Shown: positions 1 to 6,128 of the stretch, piece by piece
Layout: every line of letters starts with the position of its first letter
How positions within the stretch are numbered: the stretch's first letter is position 1
Origin: Porticoccus sp041592135
GTDB lineage: Bacteria > Pseudomonadota > Gammaproteobacteria > Pseudomonadales > Porticoccaceae
Length of the DNA stretch: 12,794 nt
NCBI GenBank assembly: GCA_041592135.1
Contig: JBFHQR010000056.1
Strand: one strand, 5' to 3'
Notes under the pieces: generated by a model
Told to the model about the DNA's origin: nothing
The model's database searches: none
Seen by the model: the letters and a program-made list of their open reading frames with translations, nothing else
Position numbers and translations under genes: made by a program

Positions 1-993
1 CTCACCACCGTAAACAAGATCCGGAGCCGGGTCGCCCGGATTAATACCAAACCCTGCACCTCTCAACTCATTTGGGTTGATTACCGGTGCGGCATTAAAG
101 GTTTTCAAGTAGGCCAAAGAGTAGCCCACCGAACCCCAGGTGCCGTTCCAGCGAATACCATAGGTCATATCATCCCAGTCGGCACTCTTGTGACCGGTGT
201 TATAGGCATTGGTGAACTGGGTAAAGTCCACACCGCGATAGGGGTGTGGAATCCAGCGACCACCTTCGATGTTGTAGTTGCTGCCCATGTCTTCATCGCG
301 GTCCCAGCCGGGACGGATAAACCAGTTCAATGAACCGCCGTACTCAGCCAGGTCCAGGTTGAAGTTGAACAGCATCAGCGGCTTGCGCCATTCTTCGTTG
401 TTCTCGTAGAACAGGCGGCCGCGGTAGTCGTAACCGTGCACCACGTCCATGGCCTGGAAGAAGTCAGACTCACCCCATACCAACTGCTGACGACCGATGC
501 GCACAAACAGCCGGTCGGTGACGTTGTAGTCGAAATAGATTTCCCGGAGCATATCCATGGGCTCGTCGAGGGTGTTGTACTGATCCATAAAGTCACCCAA
601 TCTACGGGTACTATCTGGACCACTGTAGTTACCCGGCAGACCAACAGAGTTCATCCGATCTTCCAGATCATCCAGGTAATCGGTTTGCGCTTCCTCTTCA
701 AAACGGGTGACCACCTTCCAGTTCAGCGGACCGGTTTTGATATCCCAGTCCACGTTCACGGTTGCCTTGGCCTGCGTCAGGCGGTATTTGTCATCGGCGC
801 TGGTTTCATCGTGATCCTGCAGACCCATAGCCAGGGTTGCGCGAGCGTAACCACTGTAGCGGATCTCGAATTCCGGGCCGTCGCCATAGTTAAGGTCCAC
901 AGCTAACGCCGGGCTGCTGGCGGCCAAAAGCCCCCCGAACCCCAACAGGAAGCCACCAACTCTCTTAATGCTGGTGTTGTTTTTTCTCACCAT
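1..993 (-). CDS. DUF1302 family outer-membrane protein, 3' end cut off by the window
   Basis: The reading frame is open from an ATG at 991-993 to the window edge, giving 331 residues with no stop; the rest lies to the left. The start has a good ribosome site (GGGAGAAG just upstream). Residues 1-31 form a signal peptide: basic N-terminus (VRKNN, KR), a Gly/Leu-rich core, and an S-P-A-L-A cleavage site before VDLNYG. The mature part has alternating, aromatic-rich stretches typical of beta-barrel proteins, with DUF1302-like features: an early YSGYARATLA segment, a long Asp/Glu-rich region, the phrase RLFVRIGRQQLVWGESD, and YGIRWNGTWGSVGYSLAY near the edge. DUF1302 proteins are usually 500-700 aa, so about half is visible. 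The family is of unknown biochemical function; it is often found near genes for degrading steroids, aromatics and other hydrophobic compounds, with DUF1329 partners. A role in outer-membrane passage of the substrate is inference. It is divergent from the activator gene and preceded by a sigma-54-type promoter. Confidence 0.85.
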   Translation of the reverse strand, partial: MVRKNNTSIKRVGGFLLGFGGLLAASSPALAVDLNYGDGPEFEIRYSGYARATLAMGLQDHDETSADDKYRLTQAKATVNVDWDIKTGPLNWKVVTRFEEEAQTDYLDDLEDRMNSVGLPGNYSGPDSTRRLGDFMDQYNTLDEPMDMLREIYFDYNVTDRLFVRIGRQQLVWGESDFFQAMDVVHGYDYRGRLFYENNEEWRKPLMLFNFNLDLAEYGGSLNWFIRPGWDRDEDMGSNYNIEGGRWIPHPYRGVDFTQFTNAYNTGHKSADWDDMTYGIRWNGTWGSVGYSLAYLKTFNAAPVINPNELRGAGFGINPGDPAPDLVYGGE

Positions 994-1100
994 TTTCTTC
1001 TCCCACTTATAGTTGGATATTTTTTGTTGCCGCCGTACATTCCGCACAGCAATGCGCAATATAAACAGCTTCTCCCCCTACAGCAACAACAGATTTGCTA

Positions 1101-1116
1101 CGCAAGCACCATGCCA
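1101..1116 (-). promoter_or_regulatory. Sigma-54 (-24/-12) promoter of the DUF1302 gene
   Basis: On the minus strand the sequence reads TGGCATGGTGCTTGCG. This matches the consensus TGGCACG-N4-TTGCW closely: TGGCATG, four bases, then TTGC, with the invariant GG and GC separated by exactly 10 bp. The predicted transcript start is near 1090, leaving a leader of about 97 nt before the ATG at 993. The neighbouring divergent gene encodes a sigma-54 activator, which makes the match more credible than by sequence alone. Not tested experimentally; the last W position is G rather than A/T. Confidence 0.72.
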
Positions 1117-1123
1117 GCGACCA

Positions 1124-1139
1124 AAAAACGGCCGTTTTT
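1124..1139. repeat. Perfect 16-bp palindrome next to the -24 element
   Basis: The bases AAAAACGGCCGTTTTT read the same on both strands. The palindrome begins 8 bp upstream of the -24 box (roughly -34 to -49 from the predicted start of the DUF1302 transcript). It could be an operator or a DNA-bending site. It is a poor terminator candidate because it lies between divergent genes and no transcript is expected to end there. Confidence 0.45.
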
Positions 1140-1164
1140 ACCGGTTTTTTGCTGCATCAGAACT

Positions 1165-1199
1165 TGTTGAACACCTCAAGCCACGGGGGAATTCCTTGA
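1165..1199. promoter_or_regulatory. Candidate activator sites: TGTTGAACA dyad and TCAAG inverted repeat
   Basis: TGTT-G-AACA at 1165-1173 is a perfect short dyad. TCAAG at 1176-1180 and CTTGA at 1195-1199 form an inverted repeat with a 14-bp spacer. Both lie about 75-110 bp upstream of the predicted sigma-54 transcript start, where enhancer sites of sigma-54 activators usually sit. Short dyads occur by chance, so the assignment is tentative. Confidence 0.25.
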
Positions 1200-1212
1200 A
1201 AACCGTTTTATT

Positions 1213-1243
1213 ATCGTACGGCTTCGGATGCAAATCGTATGAT
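1213..1243. repeat. ATCGTAYG direct repeats 21 bp apart
   Basis: ATCGTACG (1213-1220) and ATCGTATG (1234-1241, continuing to ATCGTATGAT at 1243) differ by one base, and their starts are 21 bp apart, two helical turns. They are about 123-153 bp upstream of the predicted start of the DUF1302 transcript, a usual range for sigma-54 enhancers. The first copy contains the palindrome CGTACG. Binding by the adjacent activator is inference. Confidence 0.35.
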
Positions 1244-1271
1244 TAAAGAAAAAACTTAGCAACCCCTATCT

Positions 1272-1299
1272 TCCTACTATCCTCCTACTTTTCTCCTAC
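1272..1299. repeat. Three TCCTAC repeats at exact 11-bp period
   Basis: TCCTAC occurs at 1272-1277, 1283-1288 and 1294-1299 (GTAGGA on the minus strand). The starts are 11 bp apart each time, one helical turn, so all copies face the same side of the DNA. The spacer bases differ, so this is not a simple tandem duplication of an 11-mer. It lies in the centre of the divergent region and could serve either promoter. Confidence 0.45.
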
Positions 1300-1405
1300 C
1301 AAACAGGGCCCTTAATTCCCCTCGCGCACCCGCGGCTCTATAGCCATTTTGGCGTGACATCGGGATATCAGCACAACCCAAAAATACCGGAACAGCTCAC
1401 CCGTC

Positions 1406-1502
1406 ATCGGCAAAGTTGCGCCGATTGTGAGCCCGATAGCGGGCGTGGTATGATCGGCCAGGATTCGCCCTGGATGCTTTGCCGGCATTTTGGTGAGCCG
1501 AT
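1406..1502. repeat. Cluster of four ATCGGC/GCCGAT hexamers with a nested hairpin
   Basis: ATCGGC is at 1406-1411 and 1453-1458, and its reverse complement GCCGAT at 1420-1425 and 1497-1502. The pair 1420-1425/1453-1458 encloses a second stem, GCCCG (1431-1435) and CGGGC (1440-1444), with a 4-nt loop. A further small dyad, CCAGG/CCTGG, follows at 1458-1473. GTGAGCCCGATA (1427-1438) and GTGAGCCGATA (1493-1503) are near copies. The last hexamer ends 6 bp before the TATAAT box of the activator gene, so these may be operator sites for that promoter. Confidence 0.4.
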
Positions 1503-1514
1503 AACAACTATAAT
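1487..1514 (+). promoter_or_regulatory. Probable sigma-70 promoter of the activator gene
   Basis: A perfect TATAAT box lies at 1509-1514. The best -35 candidate, ATTTTG at 1487-1492 (16-bp spacing), is weak, so the promoter may need an activator or be low level. Transcription would start near 1521, giving a leader of about 77 nt that is largely occupied by the 17-bp tandem repeat. Confidence 0.5.
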
Positions 1515-1546
1515 AAAAGGCAGGTTTCGAATAAAAGACAGGTTTC
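1512..1546. repeat. Tandem 17-bp direct repeat overlapping the activator gene's transcript start
   Basis: Two 17-bp units, AATAAAAGGCAGGTTTC (1512-1528) and AATAAAAGACAGGTTTC (1530-1546), differ at a single base and are repeated with an 18-bp period. They begin within the -10 box and cover about +1 to +26, so a protein bound there would block transcription. It may be an autorepression site or simply a small tandem duplication. Confidence 0.55.
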
Positions 1547-1597
1547 ACCCACCGGGACACCCATCGCGAGAGACATATTATTAGGGGGTATAGGACT

Positions 1598-3613
1598 TTG
1601 AGGGGCTCTGATCCTAAAAAGCTGAACTGGCGTTCAAATGCAGACCTCACTTCCCAGAAGGGGATAGACCACGCGTGGGAAAAGTTCCTCTGCACGGGCG
1701 GTCATGCCGAGGGATTGCCGATTCGCGACGTGATTGCCAGTTCCTGGGAGCGCTGCCTGTCCCAAGGGGTTAACCCCGAACAGAAGGCCGCTCCGCTGCT
1801 CGCCTCCGAAGGACGCCTCTATAACTACCGTTTAAAGAACTCGGATCTTCTCGACTGCGCCCGGCCGGTGATCGAGCAGGCCAGCTTATTCCTGCAGGAC
1901 CTGGAAACCATCCTGTTCCTCACCGACTACCAGGGACTCAACCTGCAAATTGTCGGCGACCAGCGCACCCTGGAGGACGCCAGCATCATCGGCCTTGTGG
2001 AAGGCAGCGGCTGGAATGAAGTGGTTTCCGGCTCCAACGCCGTGGGCACCGCCATGGCAACCCGCCGCCCAACCCAGGTTCACGGCGAAGAACATTACTG
2101 CCAGGGCTTCAAGCCCTGGACCTGCACTGCAGCGATCATAGCCGACCCCTATGACAATCAGATGATGGGGGTTATCGACCTCTCCGGCCTGTGCAGCATG
2201 TACGATAAATTCCACATCCCCCTGGTGGTCGCCTGGGCCAGCCAGATCCAGGCCGGCCTCGCCCGCAAAACTTCCGAGCAGTGGAGCACCATACTCGAAC
2301 ACAGCAACAGCAGTTTCGGTCGCTTCAGAAACTCCGGCAAATTGCTGCTCGATAAACAGGGGCGCCTGATTAACTTTTCCTCCAACACCAGCGCCGCCCT
2401 GGATGCTCTGGGCATTGATTACGACCCCCATTCCAAACGCCGTCTCTCAATGGAGCGTTTTGGGGGCGAAACAATTCTCTACCCCCACGACGAGGGCTGC
2501 TGGATATCGGAAGACTGGGTAGAGCCCATTCGCCACAAAGACGAACTGTTGGGATTCCAGGTTCTGGTGCCCGCCGGTCGCGTCGGTGCCCAGAAGGTAA
2601 CACGCGCCCAGGAATCGCCCACCCCCCTCAAACCCGGGTTTGACCCCTTCGAGGAAATCTATGGCGAAAGTGCCTCATTCAAATCCAGCGCCAGCAAAGC
2701 TCGCCGGGCTGCAAGCACCCCCTTGCCCGTCCTCATCCTCGGTGATACCGGAGTCGGCAAGGAAGTCTTTGCCAAGGCGATTCACGACAGCAGCAACTAT
2801 GCAGATGGCCCTTTCATCGACCTCAACTGCGGTGCCTTTACCAAGGATATCCTCAGCAGCGAGCTGTTTGGTCACGTGGAGGGCGCCTTCACCGGCTCCA
2901 AGAAAGGCGGCCTGATCGGCAAGATTGAGGCGGCCAACGGCGGCACCCTGTTTCTTGACGAAATTGGCGAAATGCCCCTTGAAATACAACCGGTCTTCCT
3001 GCGCGTGCTGCAGGAGAAGAAAATCTATCGGGTGGGCGACATCAAACCCATTCCGGTTGATTTCCGGCTGATAGCCGCCACCAACCGCGACCTGAAAAGT
3101 GCCGTCAACGAGGGCCTTTTCCGCAAGGATCTCTATTTTCGCTTGTCTACGGTCACCATCAGTCTCGACCCCTTGTCAGGCAGAAAAGAGGACATCGAAG
3201 GGATTGCCAAACTCGTACTCGAGCGCATCAGACAGGACAACAATGACCAGATAGCCCCCCGGCGCTTTTCGCCCGCGCTGCTAACTTCCCTGAAGACCCG
3301 CGAATGGCCGGGGAATATCCGCGAGCTGGTGAATGTCGTGGAATGCATGTGCTTTATGTCCTCAAATGAGACCCTCACCATCGACGACCTGCCCGATGGC
3401 TATCGACCGGGGGAAAGCAGCCTGCAACCGGAACTCTACAACCGCTTCCTGACCCAACCCCATGGCAATCTGGATGTGGCGGAAAAAGCCACCATCGAAG
3501 CGGCGATCAAACAGTCTGAAGGCAATATGACCCAGGCCGCCAAACAATTGGGCATCGCCAAGAGCACGCTTTACCAGAAAATGAAAAAATATGGATTAAA
3601 GAAGCCCCAGTAA
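1598..3613 (+). CDS. Sigma-54-dependent activator, AcoR type (GAF, AAA+, Fis HTH)
   Basis: 671 residues. It begins with TTG; AGGGGG lies 9 nt upstream and no in-frame ATG fits better. The N-terminus (residues 43-60, IASSWERCLSQGVNPE) is the AcoR-family signature, followed by a GAF sensor domain (about 85-225) with EGSGWNEVVSGSNAVGTA (135-152), HGEEHYCQGFKPWTC and GVIDLSG. The AAA+ domain (about 350-580) shows Walker A GDTGVGKE (382-389), the sigma-54 contact loop as GAFTGS (429-434) rather than GAFTGA, Walker B LFLDEIGEM (451-459), arginine-finger region FRKDLYFRLS and PGNIREL (571-577). A Fis-type HTH lies at 640-666 (NMTQAAKQLGIAKSTLYQKM). There is no phosphoacceptor receiver domain, so it probably senses a small molecule through GAF. 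AcoR-type regulators control acetoin use and AcxR acetone carboxylation. Likely targets are the sigma-54 promoter at 1101-1116 and perhaps the carboxylase operon. The effector is unknown. Confidence 0.92.
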   Translation: MRGSDPKKLNWRSNADLTSQKGIDHAWEKFLCTGGHAEGLPIRDVIASSWERCLSQGVNPEQKAAPLLASEGRLYNYRLKNSDLLDCARPVIEQASLFLQDLETILFLTDYQGLNLQIVGDQRTLEDASIIGLVEGSGWNEVVSGSNAVGTAMATRRPTQVHGEEHYCQGFKPWTCTAAIIADPYDNQMMGVIDLSGLCSMYDKFHIPLVVAWASQIQAGLARKTSEQWSTILEHSNSSFGRFRNSGKLLLDKQGRLINFSSNTSAALDALGIDYDPHSKRRLSMERFGGETILYPHDEGCWISEDWVEPIRHKDELLGFQVLVPAGRVGAQKVTRAQESPTPLKPGFDPFEEIYGESASFKSSASKARRAASTPLPVLILGDTGVGKEVFAKAIHDSSNYADGPFIDLNCGAFTKDILSSELFGHVEGAFTGSKKGGLIGKIEAANGGTLFLDEIGEMPLEIQPVFLRVLQEKKIYRVGDIKPIPVDFRLIAATNRDLKSAVNEGLFRKDLYFRLSTVTISLDPLSGRKEDIEGIAKLVLERIRQDNNDQIAPRRFSPALLTSLKTREWPGNIRELVNVVECMCFMSSNETLTIDDLPDGYRPGESSLQPELYNRFLTQPHGNLDVAEKATIEAAIKQSEGNMTQAAKQLGIAKSTLYQKMKKYGLKKPQ

Positions 3614-3624
3614 TCCTGAATAAA

Positions 3625-3653
3625 AAGCCCCCGACATTTCGGGGGCTTCTTTT
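3625..3653. terminator. Bidirectional rho-independent terminator
   Basis: A perfect 10-bp stem AAGCCCCCGA / TCGGGGGCTT (3625-3634 and 3639-3648) closes a 4-nt loop, CATT. On the plus strand it is followed by CTTTT, just 12 nt after the activator stop codon. On the minus strand it is followed by TTTTTAT, 60 nt after the reductase stop codon. It therefore serves both convergent genes. Confidence 0.93.
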
Positions 3654-3708
3654 ATGGGTGAACAACGCTCACCGAGCCAACTTAAGCAAGTGCAACCACT
3701 CATCGGTT

Positions 3709-4431
3709 TTAATACATATGCTGTCCACCGTTGATGGACAGTGTCGAGCCTGTAATAAATCCGCTTTCATCTGAAACCAGGAACAGAATACCGCGGGCAA
3801 TATCATGGGCGGTGCCGAGGCGGCCCACCGGAATTTTGGCAACAATCTTTTGCAGCACATCTGCCGGCACATTGCGCACCATATCCGTATCCACATACCC
3901 CGGTGCCACCGCGTTGACGGTGATGCCGAAGGATGAACTTTCCAGCGCCAGCGCCTTAGTGAAGCCGTGAATGCCCGATTTGGCCGCCGCGTAGTTCACC
4001 TGGCCGTACTGGCCCACCTGGCCGTTCACCGACCCCACATTCACAATGCGGCCGAACTTGCGCTCCCGCATACCCTCAATGACCAAACGACACATGTTGA
4101 AACAGGATCCGAGATTGGTATCGAGCACCTCCTGCCACATCTCGTGGGTCATCTTGTGCATGGTGCGGTCACGGGTGATGCCCGCATTATTGATCAATAC
4201 TGAAATGGGCCCCACTTCGCGCTCAATGCGCTCAATACCTTCCTGACAGGCCCCGAAATCCGAGACATCGAACTTATAGACGGGAATGCCCGTGCGTTCA
4301 TGAAACGCTCTGGCGCGCTCGTCATTGCCGCCGTAGTTGGCAACTGTATCGTATCCGGCCTCCTTCAGCTCGATAGCAATTGCCTCACCAATACCCCTTG
4401 TTCCCCCGGTTACTAATGCCACCTTAGACAT
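3709..4431 (-). CDS. phaB: Acetoacetyl-CoA reductase, PhaB-like short-chain dehydrogenase
   Basis: 240 residues, the normal length for PhaB. The start ATG (4429-4431) has AGGAG 8 nt upstream. It shows the classical SDR pattern: cofactor loop TGGTRGIG (8-15), NNAGITRD (81-88), and the tetrad N106, S134, Y147, K151 (YAAAK). PhaB-specific stretches are present: SVNGQVGQYGQVNY (134-147), PGYVDTDMV, and an ending ESGFITG...SINGGQHM. FabG is the main alternative, but the SVNGQ.GQ.GQ segment and C-terminus favour PhaB. PhaB reduces acetoacetyl-CoA to (R)-3-hydroxybutyryl-CoA with NADPH in the cytoplasm, usually for polyhydroxybutyrate. No polymerase (phaC) or phasin is visible, so here it may instead act on beta-ketoacyl-CoA from the neighbouring pathway. 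It has terminators on both sides and so appears to be its own transcript. Confidence 0.88.
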   Translation of the reverse strand: MSKVALVTGGTRGIGEAIAIELKEAGYDTVANYGGNDERARAFHERTGIPVYKFDVSDFGACQEGIERIEREVGPISVLINNAGITRDRTMHKMTHEMWQEVLDTNLGSCFNMCRLVIEGMRERKFGRIVNVGSVNGQVGQYGQVNYAAAKSGIHGFTKALALESSSFGITVNAVAPGYVDTDMVRNVPADVLQKIVAKIPVGRLGTAHDIARGILFLVSDESGFITGSTLSINGGQHMY

Positions 4432-4548
4432 ATTACATCTCCTGCTTTAAGTACCTGCCAAATTACCACTTCGTCTCACTGTGCCGGCTGACGTCGGTCA
4501 ACCCAACAACCAGACCCACAATGAACATGTCTACAATTCAGTTCGGTC

Positions 4549-4577
4549 AGAATAGATGTTTAAGACGCGGCAGTGAA
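4549..4577 (-). promoter_or_regulatory. Candidate sigma-70 promoter for the PhaB-like gene
   Basis: On the minus strand TTCACT and TATTCT are separated by exactly 17 bp; each matches 4 of 6 consensus positions. The transcript would start near 4542, leaving a leader of about 110 nt. The boxes are ordinary, so this is only a candidate. Confidence 0.28.
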
Positions 4578-4740
4578 TGCGACTTTTAGCGAAGTATTAC
4601 CAACCCCAGCTACAAATCTATTTCTTATAAGGTAATAAATAAACCAGCACCGGAGAAAACACAAACCCTATTCGCCACAATCAACGCATCTGCATGAAAA
4701 AGGCTTGGATAAAGGAAAAAAGGCAGGAGGGGCGAGAAGC

Positions 4741-4787
4741 AAAAAGCTGACAGGGCGTGATAGCAGTTTCTATCAACACCCTGCCAG
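4741..4787 (-). terminator. Rho-independent terminator of the carboxylase-ligase-thiolase operon
   Basis: Read on the minus strand, a long stem forms between 4770-4787 and 4747-4763 (CTGGCAGGGTGTTGATAG against CTATCACGCCCTGTCAG, with a few mismatches or wobble pairs) around a 6-nt loop, then CTTTTTGC. It begins 12 nt after the thiolase stop codon and separates this operon from the reductase gene. Confidence 0.82.
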
Positions 4788-4799
4788 GGAGGTAAAGAC

Positions 4800-6065
4800 T
4801 TACTGGATGCGGCGCATGACAGTCACACAGTTGGTGACACCGGAACCGCCAATGTTGACGGTCATCGCCACTTCCGGGTTGCCTTTGGCCGCGACACCAA
4901 TTGGCTGTCCAATCAGCTGTTTGTAGGCCAGGGCATGCATGGACGCGCCGGTGGCACCGACCGGGTGCCCCTTGGACTTCAGGCCACCGGACAGGTTGAT
5001 CGGGCAGTCGCCATCCACATCGTATTTGCCCGCCATGAAGTCATAGCCAGCACGACCGGTATCAGACAAACCAATCGCCTCGGTACAGAGGATCTGGTTG
5101 ACGGTAAAGCAGTCATGCACTTCGGCGAGATCCAGATCCGCCACCGTTGCACCCGCCTCATCCAGCGCCAGCTTGACGGCATGGCGCGTTGCCAGCAGAT
5201 CATCCAGGCGCCCTTCGCGCGCCCTGAGTGTCATGCGATCGGTGACATGGCCAATACCGGACAACTCGACCGCGTGCTTGAAGTTGGCCCTGGCATTGTC
5301 TGTAGAGGTCAGCACCACCGCGGCGGCACCGTCGGTGATCAGCGAACAGTCGTGCAGGCGCAGCGGCGCAGCGATGATCGGGTTGCTACCCTTGCCGGAC
5401 TCCGGCAGATTGAGAATCGCCTCTGCGGTGATCAGCTGATTCTTGTCCGGGATACTGCCGGGACCGAAATGTGCCAGCGGATTCTGAATACCGTTGCGGT
5501 AGTTCAGTGCCGAAATATGCGCCAGCATAATCCGCAACTGCTCATCCGTGAGGCCGTGTTTTGCCTGATAGGATTTACCCAGTTCGGCAAAGAGACCCGG
5601 GAAAGTCATGCCCAAGGCACCCTCATCCGGCCAGTAGGAGCAGCAGGCCAACGCGTGGGTTACCCCGGCGGTATCCAGGGTGTTCATCTTCTCAACACCG
5701 ATGGCCAGCACGTTTTTGAAACGACCGGCAGCCACGGCGTAGGCGGCGTTGTAGATCGCCAGCGATGAGGTGGCACAGGCGCCTTCGGTGCGGGTGGTCG
5801 GCTTGAGCAGCAACCCGACCGGATCGATTTCAAGTGCCAACGGACCCACATGTTCCTGGTTGACAAACATGGAGGGCGAGCAGGAGCCCACCCAGATGGC
5901 ATCGATATCCTTGGCTTCGAGACCGGCATCGGCGATGGCGCCGGCACCCGCTTCTTCCAGCAACTCATAAAATGATTTGAGATCTTCGATGACTCCGGTT
6001 TCCCGGTCGCGCTTCACAAAAGCGCCGAACTGAGTGTTATAAGCACCCACAATACTAACCTTCAC
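4800..6065 (-). CDS. SCP2-type thiolase (acetyl-CoA C-acyltransferase)
   Basis: 421 residues from a GTG start at 6063-6065, preceded by GAGGG with 7-nt spacing. An in-frame ATG at 6092 would add nine residues but has no ribosome site, and family members begin close to VSIVGAYNTQFG. Catalytic features are those of the SCP2/SCP-x thiolase group: nucleophile C97 in TEGACATSS, H317 in EVHDCFT, and H367 in SKGHPVGATG. An active-site loop typical of PhaA-type biosynthetic thiolases is absent. The enzyme should cleave a beta-ketoacyl-CoA with CoA to acetyl-CoA (or another acyl-CoA) plus a shortened acyl-CoA. SCP2-type thiolases often take bulky or branched substrates such as sterol side chains or aromatic ketoacyl-CoAs. 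It is the last gene of the operon, 63 bp after the CoA ligase, which fits thiolysis of that ligase's product. Exact substrate unknown. Confidence 0.88.
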   Translation of the reverse strand: MKVSIVGAYNTQFGAFVKRDRETGVIEDLKSFYELLEEAGAGAIADAGLEAKDIDAIWVGSCSPSMFVNQEHVGPLALEIDPVGLLLKPTTRTEGACATSSLAIYNAAYAVAAGRFKNVLAIGVEKMNTLDTAGVTHALACCSYWPDEGALGMTFPGLFAELGKSYQAKHGLTDEQLRIMLAHISALNYRNGIQNPLAHFGPGSIPDKNQLITAEAILNLPESGKGSNPIIAAPLRLHDCSLITDGAAAVVLTSTDNARANFKHAVELSGIGHVTDRMTLRAREGRLDDLLATRHAVKLALDEAGATVADLDLAEVHDCFTVNQILCTEAIGLSDTGRAGYDFMAGKYDVDGDCPINLSGGLKSKGHPVGATGASMHALAYKQLIGQPIGVAAKGNPEVAMTVNIGGSGVTNCVTVMRRIQ

Positions 6066-6109
6066 GGCATAACCCTCGCTTCGGTGGTTCATGTTGAAAG
6101 AAAACGATA

Positions 6110-6126
6110 AAAGTGGCGTCCACTTT
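6110..6126 (-). other. Small intercistronic hairpin between ligase and thiolase genes
   Basis: AAAGTGG and CCACTTT form a 7-bp stem with a 3-nt loop, starting 3 nt after the ligase stop codon. On the minus strand it is followed by a T-rich run (TATCGTTTTCTTT). The stem is weak, so at most it would act as a partial attenuator or an RNA 3'-end stabiliser that lowers thiolase expression relative to the upstream genes. Confidence 0.3.
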
Positions 6127-6128
6127 CA

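Larger units (their letters stand above)
994..1597. other. Divergent intergenic control region, no convincing gene
   Basis: This 604-bp stretch separates the leftward DUF1302 gene from the rightward activator gene. Short open frames exist on both strands (for example 1013-1246 and 1312-1695), but they have no ribosome site, no recognisable protein character, and overlap the regulatory signals. What it does hold is listed separately: a -24/-12 promoter firing left, a 16-bp palindrome, several phased short repeats, clustered inverted hexamers, a TATAAT box firing right, and a tandem 17-bp repeat just ahead of the activator gene. The centre (about 1245-1315) is pyrimidine-rich on the plus strand. 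Confidence 0.7.
4432..4799. other. Intergenic region upstream of the PhaB-like gene
   Basis: 368 bp with no credible gene. It holds the terminator of the thiolase operon at its right side (4741-4787), a candidate promoter for the reductase (4549-4577), and an inverted TGAC-N4-GTCA motif at 4488-4499 (plus strand TGACGTCGGTCA). I found no -24/-12 promoter here with the required GG/GC spacing, so the reductase is probably not under direct control of the sigma-54 activator. Confidence 0.55.

Noticed and set aside
1124..1139. Palindrome as a rho-independent terminator
   Set aside because: It has A/T runs on both sides but sits upstream of both divergent genes, so no transcript would be expected to end there; the GC core is only six bases.
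1013..1246. Small open frame in the divergent spacer (plus strand)
   Set aside because: It overlaps the sigma-54 promoter and repeats, has no ribosome site, and its translation has no domain character.
1312..1695. 127-codon minus-strand open frame across the spacer and the start of the activator gene
   Set aside because: No ribosome site or family resemblance; it crosses the activator promoter, tandem repeat and start codon.
1886..2431. 181-codon open frame on the minus strand
   Set aside because: It is antisense to the GAF domain of the activator, which is unambiguous.
4445..4475. TGGCAGG upstream of the PhaB-like gene as a sigma-54 promoter
   Set aside because: Ten bases after the GG the sequence is AA rather than GC, so the -12 element is missing.
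4935..5768. 277-codon open frame on the plus strand
   Set aside because: It lies antisense to the thiolase gene, including its catalytic motifs; the translation has no recognisable domain.
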